A DNA stretch of 64,000 nucleotides from Amoebophrya sp. A120 (lineage: Eukaryota > Sar > Dinophyceae > Syndiniales > Amoebophryaceae). Below, piece after piece: positions 48,601 through 61,378 of the stretch. Each line of letters begins with the position of its first letter. Positions within the stretch are counted from its first letter, which is position 1. A model generated the notes under the pieces. The model was given only the letters and a program-made list of their open reading frames with translations. It did not search any database and was not told the DNA's origin. Location of the stretch: assembly GCA_905178155.1 (NCBI GenBank), contig CAJINV010000004.1, positions 4,195,555 to 4,259,554 of the forward strand, given 5' to 3'. Position numbers and translations under genes: made by a program.

Positions 48601-51600
48601 CCCGGAGGAGACGCCGGTATGCACTGCAAAAGCATCGTACTAGTAGAAATCGCAATACAAATTTCCACAGCATGAGAAATGAAATTTGTAATGCTGATTG
48701 ACCTTAGGAAAAAGATTTGTAATGCATAAGTGCAATTACTACGAGTGCGATACTTTTGCACAGGATAGCCGGGCGACACGCACAAGTCTTTGTGGGACGA
48801 ATACGTTTCCTATGACAGTGCACAACTCCCCCTCCGCCTCCCCCTCATTTGTATTGCATGAACAGCAATGGAAGGGCCTGCAAGAGTGCAGCTCTCGCAT
48901 GACAAATTTTCACTGGATTGCAGTGGTGTTTGGGCTGTCAGAATCTGTGATGCTAACTTTCCCAGGGGACAAAGAGTGGACTTGGTATTTTGCATGACAA
49001 ACGAGGGGGAGGGGGAGTTGTGCGCTGTCATATCTCCAAACGAATGCGGGAGGTGGAACCGACACAGGAATGCTACGACGGGATTTTTTCCGATCTTCTC
49101 TGGTCGGACCCGCACAACGGCCTCGGTCCGCAGCGTTCGGAGCGGGGAAAAAAGTTGCTGAAGTTCGGCCGCTATTCATCGCAAAAGTATCGTACTAGTA
49201 CAACTCGCATGGCAAATTTGATCAAGAAGAAAACTGAAATTTGTAATGCGAATTTAGGTAGGAAACCAGATTTGTCATGCATAACTGCGATTACTACGAG
49301 TACGATACTTTTGCACAGGATAGCCGCGACCAGACCACCAAGTTCCTGAAAAACAACAATCTCCGCCTGCTCCTCCGGTCGCACGAGTGTCCGGACCGCA
49401 AGGACGGCCGCAGCACGGGCCCCGGCCCCGGGTTTGAGCGTTTGCAGCAGGGTCTGTGCTACACCATCTTTTCCGCATCCAATTACCGCGGGTCCGTGGG
49501 GAATCGTGGATCCGTCGCCTTTTTGCGGAAAATCGTCGAAGAGCCCAGCCCGAGCCGCGGGGATCGTCCGGACGCATCGATAGACGCGGACCTGGCAGGA
49601 GCTGCGCGGGCCAGCTTGTTGCACGGAACCGGTCACGGAGGAACTACTGGTGGACAACATCTTCAACCCTCTTCGCCTCGAACAGCTGTAACACAAATAG
49701 CGGGACTGCGCCAGGGCGGTGGTCAACAATCCTCTCGCCGTGGTTCTACTTCCGAGCCGCCCTTCGTGGATTCGGCGACGGGTCTGATCAACTTGTTCGG
49801 GCTGCAGTACCCTCTATGCGGAAGCATGTCCGTGGCTAACTCAGAGAACATATGAACTGCAAAAGTATCTTACTGGTAGTAATTGCAACCGTGCATCACA
49901 AATTTATTTCTTGAGGTAAATACATGCTGACCAAATTTGTGATGCAATACATACTAACTAGTACGATACTTTTGCTTTTGCAATGCATAGAACAGCTCGT
50001 CCGCCAACGGCGAAATATCCGACGACGACAGCACCTGCGATCGCGCGGGCGAGGTCATGGGCATCGATATCATTTGTAAAAACGTTCCCACACCACCACC
50101 AGAGTCAAGATGGGAAATCTGCTAGACAAATCAGCCAGCTTTGGTCGTTTGGCACGACAAATTTTTCCTAGTAGTGTAATCCTGTGTAGGTAGTTCAGCA
50201 GCATCACAGACACAGATCTCGTGCGTCATGCTGGTTATAGCATCACAAATTACAAGCACGGCTAGAAAATGCCTCCTATGGCGTTCAGCATGACACACTT
50301 TTTTCGCATGCAGATTTGCATGACAACTCTGGGTGGGGGACGTTTTTACTCAGGATAATCGAGGGCACGGATTTGTCCTTCCAAGTCGCGGAGCACTACG
50401 CGCCGGATTGGCCCACCTGCGTACAAAATCTCCGAGAGCTGCTGTGCTTAGAAAAAGCGGCAAGAGGTGGAGGGGGCGGTTCTGGCGGGGGAGCGGCTGG
50501 CGCGGTTGCGAGAAATTATACGGGTGCTTGCTCCTCTGCTGGAGGCCGGGCGAATCTGTACCCGGGTCGTCCTGCTGGAACAATGCCCCCGGACTACCCG
50601 CCGCCTCCGCCGCCGAGTGGGGGAAATGCAAATGGTACGGCACCACCAGCACTATCCGCACCATTGCACGCGGCGATACAGAAGATGACCCCTATGGGAG
50701 CTGCCGCTGCCTCTCGAGGAGGTCAACATCCTGTGCCCCCGGCGTCGCCACCCCCGGGCGTAAGGAGATCGACGCATGATCAAACTGCACCCAGCAACGG
50801 AGTTCCAGGACAGTACCAGGTGTATCACCTTGCGCGGAACACGCATCCCATGTTCACCCCGGAGTGGTTTCTAAAGCAGCATCTGGAGAGCCACAATGTC
50901 AATGCAGATGATGCTAATCCTGCACTGACGGCCGGAGCTCCTGCTGTCGCCAACGGGGCGGGTGCGCTTCCGAGACCACCGACTGCCAACGGAGTTCCGG
51001 CTTTTGCCGGGAGCTTGCCAGCGGGAATCAATGACGACGATCACGTCGTGCAAGACGTGGCCGAAGATCAATCCTCCGCTGCTTCCCCGAGCAGAAGCCG
51101 TCCCCGAAGACCAACGCTGCAGTTCTGGCCGGGGTCAAAGGGAAAAACGGTTTACGCGGCGGCAAAGTACCCGAGCATGAGCAATATGATGCGATACGGT
51201 GGGGGAACCACTGGTACTTCGATGGGGTTGGTCGTGCAGCCCGGATCATCTACTGTTGTTCCGGGTGGTCACCCTGCGGGTAACATGTACTATGTCTCGC
51301 CAGCCGCGCTAGCGCAGCACGCAACGCAGGCAGCGATGATCCACCTCCCGGTCCAAAATCTTCCTACGGTACAAGAAATCGCGGGTGCAGGTGTTGGTCC
51401 CTACAACACTACAACTCCGCCGCAAATCCCGCTCATTCCGATCACCGCTCATTCCGCTCCACCCCTCATTCTTACGAGAGATATCGTAGATTCAAAAATG
51501 ATGTCCCGCGCAGAACACCTGCAACTGCTTGAAAAGAATGCGGAGAACAGCTGCGACAAGGGAAAACAGCTGGAGTCGTTGCGAAGAGAAACGCTCAGCC

Positions 51601-54600
51601 AGCTGGTCAAGCTGTTGATCGTCTGTAAACAAGACTTGGCCGAGGGGTTTGACGAGATTCTGCAGCTCGATAAGTCGACTTCTACAAGTTGTACCACTCA
51701 GTGCGACGGCGAGCAGGTAGCTGAGGATGAAAAAGACGAACGCGGCGCCACAGTAGAGTCGGATGATGTAGTTGAACAACAATCACAAAATCTTTCCCGC
51801 CTCTCTCTCGACGGGGTAGCCGGATCGGCGCCAGGAGCGTCTTCTTCTTTTCTGTCGAGTGCAGCTGGGCCTAGTTCTGAGGTCGGAGGATCTTCAACAA
51901 TTTCCAAGGAAACACCATCGAGAAGACCGTGCGTCGAGGTCGTGAAAAAGATCAAGAAGAGTGAGAATCCGAATTTAATATCAGCAGCGGATTTCGACCG
52001 GGTTTTGGCGACTCGGTGCAAGTCGAAGATGGATTGGGCCTATGCGAGAACGTACGTCTTGCAGGTGCCGACCGTTGCGGTGGGGGAAATTGTGGAGAAG
52101 CCGACGAGTTATGATAGCAGGATGGCCGTGGGCGGAGGTACGAGCGTGAAAATAGCTCATGTAGTTGGCCAGCAGAACGAGACCAGTGCCGCAGAAGGCG
52201 GAACTGTAAGAACTGTTTTATCTTCATCGATAGATCTAGATAAAAACGCCGACCAGTTGACTGCAAGTGCTGCAAGCGCCGCCGCCGGTAGCAGCATGAT
52301 TAGCAACTCTAATTCGGCGCACGAAACGATGCTCGGCTTGGGTACTAGTAGCTCTTTGGCCCGACCTCCGGCGTTACAGGTTGGTGCTGCAGTGGATAAC
52401 GCTACTACGACCATCATGACCAATGCCCCGGCCTTCACTCGGGGCCCCGCGGTTGTACCAAGCAGTATCAGTAAACAAAAACAGGAGAAAGCAAGCATGA
52501 CAGGACATCAGCCTCCTAGTACCGCTGCTTCATCCTTCCAATGCTCTTCCTCCCTTGCCTCCACGTCGGCCACGGCCAGCCGCAGTCTGTCTGCGCTGGT
52601 ACCACCACTCGCAATCTCCATGTCCTCATCTAGTCCTCTACATCCGGCACTTGGCGCAGCAGCTGCACCCGTAGATGAAGTTGCAACCTCTATTGCCTCA
52701 AGCCGGAGTACTTCCACCGTGATTCCTTCAGCCCGGTCGGCTCGAGAGGCGGTGGCGGGCGGGATGAATAAAGGGGGAGGTGGCTTAAGTAGCTTGTCGC
52801 CGCGACAAGTATCCGACGAGATCGGCGGTGGAACTGCAACCGGGACAACGACAGCGGCCGCCGGAAGCAGTAGAGTCACAACTTCAAATTCCCTCGGCCC
52901 ACTTGAGACGAGCACAAGTTCTCACGCTAAAAATCCTACTTCGCCCCGGGGTGGATCCAGTGGGGGCGCAGCAGTCTCAACAAACGCTGCGAAACCAGCA
53001 GCTTCTCGTCACCTCCTCTTGCACTCGTCTCCGCAAGTCAGCCCGGCGGTCAGCTTCCGAGACTCGAGGACGGGTGCTCCGAGAAGTCCGAGCCCCGGAA
53101 TTACGACGAATTCGGGCAGAAATGATCTGGGACGCGGGGGAAGTTCCCCCTCTGCTCCAGAGCCAGAGGAAGTACTACCCTCTTCTGTTCCTGCTGCCCC
53201 TCGCTCGCAAGACTCTCCTGCTGCTCAGCGACAAAATGAAGAGGTGCAGCACGAAGTGGCAGGACGAGAACACAACTCGAGCAATTTTGATGCAGTACAA
53301 GAAGCTGAGGTTTCAGAGCTCGAAAAAGACCACGACGCAGGTAGTAAAATCGACGCTGCCAAGTTCCTGCAACGCTTGAAGATCGATCTGGTTTCGAGCA
53401 AAATGAAGCAACGTTTGGCGGCTTCTGTGGCGAGGAATTTGTTTGGCGTACTGCAGACTGTTTTTTTGAAAATAACGGTAACGGAAGCGCAAACGGATGC
53501 AGTTGTAAATTCCACATCTTCAACAACATCCGCGTGTGGAGATTATATCTCCGGTGAAAAAATGAGGATGAACCATCTATGGAAGGCGTTTTTGCAAAAT
53601 GAGGCGAAGTTTCTACAGGGTATGGAGCAGGTGCTGTTGTGTGAAAGAGTAGATTCAGCTTCTTGTGAGATCACCGACCTCCTTACCGACCGGCAGCGGC
53701 AGGCAATGGCTCGAGAGTTGCGGCGGCACAGACGAGTCTGGGCGAGATGTAGTGGGAAAGGAAAACGCTGCGCCACCAGAATCGTTGTTGAGAAACAGGC
53801 GGGGGGGAAAAGCGGCTACAATCTTCTGACGGATGCTGGCGTCGTGTGGTGGAAGAAGGACACAGATACTCAACAAACTCCTATCAGCCTGTCAACCGAC
53901 AGCACCAGCCGCATGGCGGAGCCCTTAAACAGCGCCCTCTTCCGCGAAGTTGTAGTTCCCTATAATACGTCTAGCACGTCTTTGTCTGCGGGAGTAGTCG
54001 TGGTTGTTCCATCCGAAGTAGACGCCGCGCCAGGCCCTCCTCTCGTCTTTGCAGCAAATAAAAGTGCTGGGGCAAGAACAGCTTCCTCCACGAGCGCGAG
54101 CACCGGAGCAAAAGGCTCGAATTATGTTGCCGAACATTTGCACCTGATGCCTCCGCAGCCGAAAGAACAACAGGGAAATGAACTAGATAACACCATAGGC
54201 GGCTCAACTACCCCCGATGAGCAAGAATTATATGACGAGGACATGGACGAGGGCCGGATTACCTTACCCCCACCCTCGAGCCTTCTGAAACCATCTCCGA
54301 GCTTTTTGTCCTCCTTGGACTTCGCCACTTCGGGCACGACGAAAACAGATGTGTTGCGAGGTGGACCTGGGAGCGGCAGCACATCACCAGGTCGTCCGCA
54401 AGGAGGGGCAGCAAAGACGGCAAGTCCTCCCTCTTCTCCTTCGTCGTCCACCGGAAGTCGCAGTAGTAGGAGCTCGTCCAGTTCTGATCATGCACCATAT
54501 ACACAACTGGCGGGACCGGGAGCTGCACCAGCCCCCGCGTCTTCCTATTTGGACGCTTTTAGTTTTCTGCTCAATAGGGCGGGACGCAGTACTAGCACAT

Positions 54601-57029
54601 CAAAAGTGACCACGGCACCGCCTTTTATCTTCACACGAGAAAAAACAACGTCCGACAGGGGCACATACAACACGACCACTGCGGGCGCCGGTACAAGTTG
54701 GCCGCATCAATCTACTTCGGAGGACGAGTTCTTGGTCGCTGATAGAGCAGCCGTGAGAAGCAGCAGCACCACTCAGACACGAGCCACCACGTCCGCACCC
54801 AGGATCTATCCACTGCAAAACCAAAAGTATCGTATCGTACTCGTACTACGTGACAAGTCCACCGCTCTACCTGATATAGCATGACAAACTCCATTTTTGT
54901 TCTTGAAAAAATATGTGATGCAAATCATGATACTCCTAGTGCGATACAATACTTTTTCAATGCATAGGCTTCTGGTGCCGACGAGGACAACGACTCCAGC
55001 GCCAACATCTACTTCCCAGCATGCTGCTGGCGCAGCGGGGACTGCTGCTGCATCTACGCGTTTGCTCCACACCCTCCCAGTCCCGGTGCAAAACGCGTGG
55101 CCACATCACCCCCAACTTCCCGCCATCCGCTCCGCACGACAAGAAGCTGGCTCATCTGGCACGAAGATGACGTCGTACACAAATACCGCTGACGCCAAGT
55201 ACATGTCCCCAACCCAACAGCTTCACGAAGCCGAGAAAAGCGGGTTGCTGGAACGCAGCAAATCGCCTGTGAAAGGAGTGAATCTGGAGCGAATGAGTAG
55301 GGGAGGTTGTACTAGGGATCATGATGGAAGTGGTCAACTACGACATGATGATCCTAGTGGTTGTTGTACTGCCGGAACTACAGGAGCGCCGCCAGGTGGA
55401 AGAGTTTCTCCTTCTTCTCTCGGTAGTAGACCGCGAACAGGCGGAGCAGGCGGGGAAGGAGGTGGTACTTCTCCCACTTCAGCCGCCGGACGTAGTTTGG
55501 TGCAGCAGCAGCTGCCAAAGGTTGTACCTTCGCCTGCTCCTGGCATGACATCAACCTCTACTAGTTGTACCCCGGCGCGCGGTGCTCTTGCTGGACCACG
55601 AGCAGGGACGCCCATTACGACGAGACAAAATCCAGTCAGGAGTGCAGGAGCACCAGGAGGGTTTATTTCCCATGCCCCTGCAATGGTTCCAGTCCTTCCC
55701 GGTGGGGGCTGCACATCAAATAGCTACAGAGCAGGAGAATCAACAGCGGCAGCTGCACCAGCGCCGGTGGACCACCATGCTCGTTCTTCCCAGTCGTCTT
55801 TTCGAGAATCCACCTTCGCCCCGCCCTTCAACTTTCTCGCTGCGCGCAGCAGAGAAAACGATGAAAAAACCGACCGCCTTTTCCAGCAGTTGCCACACCC
55901 GACGGAGATCCAGGCCGCTGACGGATCCTGGACTCTTGACACGGCGCCTTTCGACGCCATTTTGGAGGATCTCGCGGCCGTGGTGTGGGAGGACACTCTC
56001 ATTTTCCTCTTACGGTATCGCATCCCGCTGCTCCATGCCCTGCTGGCGCATGAAGATCGGTATGATAGTATTAACAACGCTGGTCGTCGTGGGGGCAGAA
56101 GTTCTTCTTCGTCAGCGTCAGGTGTCGGGGGTACTAGTACAAGCAGAGGAGTAAGGAACGCGCTCGCGGCTTCATCTTCTTCGTCTACAACTTCTCCTTC
56201 TCAGACCTGTAGCCGAGGTGGACCTCCTCCTCCGCAACTACAGCAGTCTTCTTCACCACGACCAGGACGTCCAGGAGCTGCTCCCGAGATGGTCAACAAC
56301 ATCTCGCTCAGAGACGAACTGATCGACGCGCTTTCCAAAATCCAGCAAGTCGCGGTTACCCTCCGGGAAAGTGAGGAACGGATGATATTAGCTGCCGGTC
56401 GTGCTCGTGCTCGTGCATCTTCAACAAGCGAGAGGGCAGTGCGGGCAGGTGAAGTACAGGAAAGTACTATACCGCACGACGAGGACCTCCACGCAGCGCC
56501 GAGTGGTGGAACAGACGCTGGGTGGGATCGCGACAAGGAAGCGACGCCCCGCCAAGAGAAGATCTTCACAGGTGATGTTGACGGAGACACGGGAAATGCG
56601 AAATCTCCCAAGAAGAGTAGTACTCGAAATTTGCAAGAAATTCTCACGTTGGAGCTAGAAGCAACACGACAAGTGTATCAGGAGCTGCCCCCGCAGTTGC
56701 CTTTGCTAACTCAAACCCAGATTGAGTACTTGGTAGATGCGCTGCTGGCTAGTGTCGACGGAGAAAATGACGCGGCGCGGAGGAAATCCCTCATGGCAAC
56801 GTTGGGAGACTATCACACAGATGAAAAAACCAGGCAGGTCATTTGTAATGCAAAAATGCATAAACAAAAAACTCTGTATTGCGTGTCCTCAGCAGCTTGC
56901 TGTGGGGCCGCCCAAGACAGATTTTTCTGTGTATTTATGTTTGCATTACAAATATGAACTGCCTGCTTCTTTCTGTGTGATAGAGATCCGAATCAGGAGT
57001 TTGTGAAAATCTTCTTGGGGTCGTCGTGA
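45662..57029 (+). CDS. PPEF: Giant PPEF-like Ser/Thr protein phosphatase
   Basis: Exons: 45662-46028, 46183-47096, 47357-47732, 48046-48380, 48572-48617, 48773-48810, 49038-49172, 49328-49850, 49995-50067, 50363-54803, 54969 to about 56833, about 56984-57029; about 3,050 residues. The PPP metal-site motifs appear in order: GDTHGQ (~529), GDIADRG (~559), NRGNHEDEQMNALHGF (~592), VHGGL (~647), RSHEC (~755) and IFSASNY (~783). NRGNHED plus the preceding LFFAFKVKNPKSVYI favours PPEF/PP7 over PP1, PP2A or PP5. PPEFs are normally ~650-750 residues with a C-terminal EF-hand pair. Here ~2,250 residues of Ser/Ala/Gly/Pro-rich sequence with scattered helical islands (LRRETLSQLVKLLIVCKQDL; NPNLISAADFDRVL) follow the domain, and I could not place certain EF-hands. 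The N-terminus has a hydrophobic leader (MKMFLSLSLLFLLE). Between 46200 and 46390 another frame also looks coding. The last splice (56834-56983) is ambiguous. Confidence 0.8.
46029..46182. mobile_element. Introner element, family IE-1
   Basis: Duplication CTTTT; TATGCAATGC...GCAATGCATA. No AG is available at the right end. Removal joins DIVRGF to FHVSNFACEDD. Confidence 0.82.
47097..47356. mobile_element. Introner element, family IE-2
   Basis: Duplication TCGCA; TATGCATTGCAAGTATATT...CATATTTGCATTTCATA. Removal joins LDLLEQIA to NTGYAIYPHY. Confidence 0.88.
47733..48045. mobile_element. Introner element, family IE-3
   Basis: Duplication CCGCA/TCGCA (one mismatch); TATGACAGTGCACAGG...TTGTGCACTGTCATA. 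It separates GDTHGQ from GDIADRG; removal gives KYGLPSDRNVYLVNGDI. Confidence 0.9.
48618..48772. mobile_element. Introner element, family IE-1
   Basis: Duplication GCCGG; TATGCACTGC...GCACAGGATA. Duplication-based and GT...AG splicing both keep frame and differ by one Pro codon. Confidence 0.87.
48811..49037. mobile_element. Introner element, family IE-3
   Basis: Duplication TTTCC/TCTCC (one mismatch); TATGACAGTGCACAAC...GTTGTGCGCTGTCATA. Removal joins LWDEYVS to KRMREVEPTQE. Confidence 0.85.
49173..49327. mobile_element. Introner element, family IE-1
   Basis: Duplication GCCGC; TATTCATCGC...GCACAGGATA. Removal joins KKLLKFGR to DQTTKFLKNNN. Confidence 0.88.
49851..49994. mobile_element. 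Introner element, family IE-1
   Basis: Duplication GAACA; TATGAACTGC...GCAATGCATA. Removal joins MSVANSEN to SSSANGEISDD. Confidence 0.87.
50068..50362. mobile_element. Introner element, family IE-4
   Basis: Duplication ATCGA; TATCATTTGTAAAAACG...GTTTTTACTCAGGATA. Removal joins GEVMGIE to GTDLSFQVAEHY. Confidence 0.88.
54804..54968. mobile_element. Introner element, family IE-1 (divergent)
   Basis: TATCCACTGC...TCAATGCATA with a stuttered left arm (GTATCGTATCGTACTCGTAC). The flanking duplication is weak (GGATC/GGCTT). Removal joins TTSAPR to LLVPTRTTTPA. Confidence 0.75.
56834..56983. mobile_element. Possible introner element or ordinary intron
   Basis: Internal mirror arms ATTTGTAATGCAAAAA and TTTTGCATTACAAAT resemble the cores of introner elements, but the outer TAT...ATA ends are not clear. 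A GT donor (56838) and AG acceptor (56983) also exist. The two readings give different C-termini; KTRDPNQEFVKIFLGSS looks the more protein-like. Confidence 0.45.
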
Positions 57030-58777
57030 TGAATCCCTTTATTTCTAGAGTGTACGCATGCACCAACCTGAACCTTCATCAGCGATATTCTGAGAATAAA
57101 GTACTAGATTAATTTTGATTATGCAAGTTGTCCACGGTGCTTCTAAGGCAGTAAGCGATCCTAAACCGTAATGAGCCTTGTTCCACATCGGTAATCCAGG
57201 AGACCGCGGAGGCCTCGGTTAGATGATTTTCCAAGTAGCCTTTCTCGCATCTAGTAATTTTGGATAAAATCGATCACGTGAGGTATGTTTTTCTCTGGTC
57301 TTCGGCATCGATTTTGCATTTCACGGTTAACATCTAAGGTAGTGTGCAAATCATTGTCATTGAAAATTTGATATAGAAATGCCTTCTTTGACGTTTTGCT
57401 ATGTGGGGGTTCCATTGCTAGCAAAGTCCCGGACTGACAAATGAAACACAAAATGCACAAAAAAAAAAACTACAACTGCTGCAGCAGCTCCTTCTGTATT
57501 GGAATACGAATAGAGCACGATGAGAAGTTTGGTCGCATGGCAGAGCTTGTTGGGCGATTCCGTGTGCGCCGCTGTAGCAGCATTCTGCAGAAATAAAACA
57601 ACCATTGTGTTCGTAGTTGTGCCTTGTAGGTTGAAACAAAAGTTGTAAGAGAAGGCAGAGCAACATTTTTTTGCCAATCACGGCCAGAAGAGTGCCATTG
57701 TCGGTTTTTGTTTTTTCCAACAAAACCAAAATGCGTTGAGAGAGCAAAGAGTCAGAGAAAAGCAACCAGCTGACGAGCTACTGGAGAGATGATGATGTAT
57801 GAAGTTCAACTGCTTCGTGCGCCTGCCTATGAGAGCCAAACTTTGTGCAAGACACGAGATTGAAGAGAGCTGGCAGAAGATGAATAGTACCTTCATTAAT
57901 CACAAACAGGAGGAGTTGTTTGTTCGGCTTTTACCCCATTCTTATCTCTACCCTTCTCCAATATCTTGTTTTACCGCTCTAATTTGATAAAAATAACTAC
58001 TCGTTTTGTTTCTTTTCTTGCACTTCTACGACGACCTACCAAAATAGCACTATTGTTTCTATTCTCCCCCACAGCTAGCTCACACAACTACATCTCTGTA
58101 AGTATCAACAACTCTTTTACTAGTTTTTTAATAAACAGCTCTGCAAGCAGTATCTATAACAACCGAACACATCAACGAATCACATTTTGAAAACTACAAG
58201 TTTTTCAACTACTGGAGAAATAATAGGCAACTACGAGTCAGAGCAAAAGAAACGAAAACACGACTAGTACTCAAAAAAAGTATCAGCACCAGTATTATTC
58301 GTCGAAAAGGAGCCTGAACCACGATATTTGCTATCGTGAAGGTGAAGGTTTATTCGGACATCACATTTGTTGAAAGATTCTAAAACTAAGACAATAAGTA
58401 CGTTATTGTTTGAAAATATCGAGGACGTTCGACCTCTAGGGTCGTCCAGGACGAGCTGTACACTCGTCGAAAAAAATAAAACACAAACACAAACAGCACA
58501 TGAAAAGCAGCACTTGTTGTCTCAACGTGTAGCCTAAAAGGACAAATTGTAAGATAGTAGAGGAAGGGAACAATATTAAAACACGATCCTGTCAAAAAAA
58601 TCGCGTTTACTTGTCATCCGCTTGTGTGCTGCTGAAAAAAACGTTCGTCGTTTGACGTTTGATTTCACTCAGCACCGGAGCAGGAGGTGAACAAGATCTG
58701 GAAGAAGACAGAACTACTTACACTGCAGGAAAGGAAAACCAACAGCACCGAGCGGCACCGCAACCCCTATCGTCAAA
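57030..58777. other. Intergenic, no recognisable gene
   Basis: AT-richer DNA without a conserved frame. Nothing supported as an RNA gene. Confidence 0.6.
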
Positions 58778-61347
58778 ATGGTGACGCTGTTGGAGGACAA
58801 CACGATCGGCGCGGGAGCAGGAGGCGCCGATCTGGTGAATAAGAACGAAGACCGCAATGACAAGTTGCAGAACAAACTCTTCTACAGTCCGCCCGGGCGG
58901 CTGATCCCCACCAAGGAGCTGACGATTGGCACGCCCTCACACTTCGCGTCGAACAAGGCGACTTTGGCAAGTTCCGGGAGTACGGCGACCACGGCTGCGT
59001 CAACGGTCGCGAATGGAGGCCGTTCTGGGAACAACTATTCCGGCACTGTGGATGCTGCCGCGGGGAGTGGCGGCGGCTACAGTCCGGGCACGGCTTCCAA
59101 CTTCGACGTGCTGTCGCCGTTGAGCTCTGCAGGAGCTTCGGGGAAGATGAACATGAACAGTACAGGCATGCGCAGTCCGAAGAGCGACAACTTCGCGGTG
59201 CCCTACAACAACAATCTGAAGATGCCGGCGCTGAAGCGCGAGTCCTCTTCCCCGAAACACACCCGGTCGATCTCTCGCCAGTACTCGAAGGAATCGTCGG
59301 AGAACTTCTTGTATCAAATGCAAAAGTATCGTACTCATATGAATGCAAGTCTTGCATTACAAATCTTTTTGTTTTTATTAAGGCAAATCCGCATGACAAA
59401 GACAAATTCCATTTCTCGCTAAGGAAATTTGTATTGCAATTTATACTGATACAACGATATTTTTGCAATGCATATCTTGCTTTCCGAGTTCGATGCGCCC
59501 TGGCCCGCGACGGCGGCGGAGAGCGAGTACGGACAGAATTCTGGCCTGCGCTCTCCCAAGTATTTGTTGTCCGACTACCGGCAGAAGCTGGAGAGCTACC
59601 TGCGCGAATACTTCCTCGGCGGAGATTTTCAGGTATAAGTACACATTTCTTGTAGTTATATGCAAAACATGCATCAAGGCCCGTGTTTGTCTTTGTCATG
59701 CAAAAACTGGATGGGTGGTCGCGGTATGATTCACCTTTTTGCTGGATATTGGTATGAAAATCAATCTCTAGTAATAGTCCACCCCCTCCTAGTGCAAAAG
59801 CTGAAATGAATTTTGGTGATCTTACAAATCTTACGTACATGTTGATTCAAACCTCCTAAAATAAAAATTTCATCAGGCTTTTGTCGAACTGGTGTTCGCT
59901 TTGCGTTGTGACGGCTTCAACGACATTCTGGTCGCGAAAATCTTCCGCACCGGCGTGGACATCACCCCGACGCGATCCGCGGACCACCCCCTCTCCTGGG
60001 AGAACCTGTTAAAGGGGCTGTTGCAGGAGCAGGTGATTTCGCAGACGGAGCTCCTCCGGGGGCTGTACGGCTTTTGCTGTTCGGTATCCGACTTGGAAAA
60101 GGATGTCCCGAATGCCAGTATTTTGCTGCTGAACTTTTTCGCGAACGTGTTCACGGAAGAGGCTCCGATGTACAGCGGCACGGGTTCGGGGGATCAGTCG
60201 TCCGGGCAAACCACCGCGTCTGGGAACGAGGACGAGTACGACTACGATCTGAATGACAGCCAGGCTGGACAGTCTACGGCCGTCCCTAGTCTGATCACGC
60301 CCACGAACAACCAACGCATGCTGGTGGTCACCACGCGGTCTGGCACGAAGACGCGCGGTCGCGTGCCCGCGGAGATTTTCTATCGCTTTCCCGAGGACGT
60401 GCTGCGCAAGCACGGGTCGCCGACGTACGTGGCCATTGCGGACGAGCTGCGCGACCACAAGAAGGTCCTGCAGAAGGTGTTGCGGGATTTCATCCGGACG
60501 AAGGACTACGAGCGGGTGAAGATGAATTTGATGGACTTGGAGTCGCAAAGCCTCTTCTGCTATGCAGTGCAAATATGTCTGGATCTGCAAGGTTGCAACT
60601 TGTGATGCGCATCTTAGATCACTGCAAAATTTGTATTGCAAAACTAGCAGAAGTTGTCTATTTTTGGTCATGATGAGACCGGATTTCTCATGCAGAGTAG
60701 GCATCATGAAGCTGCTTTCGAAGAACCTGTGGTACTGGTCGCTGCATGCCAGACTCTACTCTGGGTCATGCGCAACCTGCATTACAAACATGTGCATTCA
60801 TCCAGACTCAGACATATTTGCAATTCATATCTGCCACGAGTTCGTGAAGCGCGCGATCTTGATGTCGTTGGATTTCACGCTCGTCGATCAGAAAGCGGTG
60901 TGCGGCTTGCTGCAGAGACTGCGGAATGACGGTATAAGTTTTTTGTACGATGAAATTGAAATTGCAACTACGAAAACTACGAATACATTTACATACCAAA
61001 ACTTTTGCTTCTTCTGATGCACGCATAGTATCACGACGTCAACACACTAGTAGCTTTTGCATGGTGATGCACTAGACGATCTTGTTCTATGCCATGTAGA
61101 ATCAAACAGCAAGTAAACAAAAACATTCCCATCTTCTAATATGACATAAAACTTTATCAGGTCTCGTCCGCAGTGAGGACTTGCAGCACGGGATTGCGCT
61201 GGTTCTGGGGCGGTTGGACGACGTTTTGATTGATGTCCCCAATGCCAAGCGGATGGTAGCGGACATTTTCGTGCAATTTGTCAAGATGGAGATTATCCCG
61301 GCAACGTTGCTGAAGAAGGAGCAGTATGAATTGCAAAAGCACCGTAC

Positions 61348-61378
<31 letters not shown>

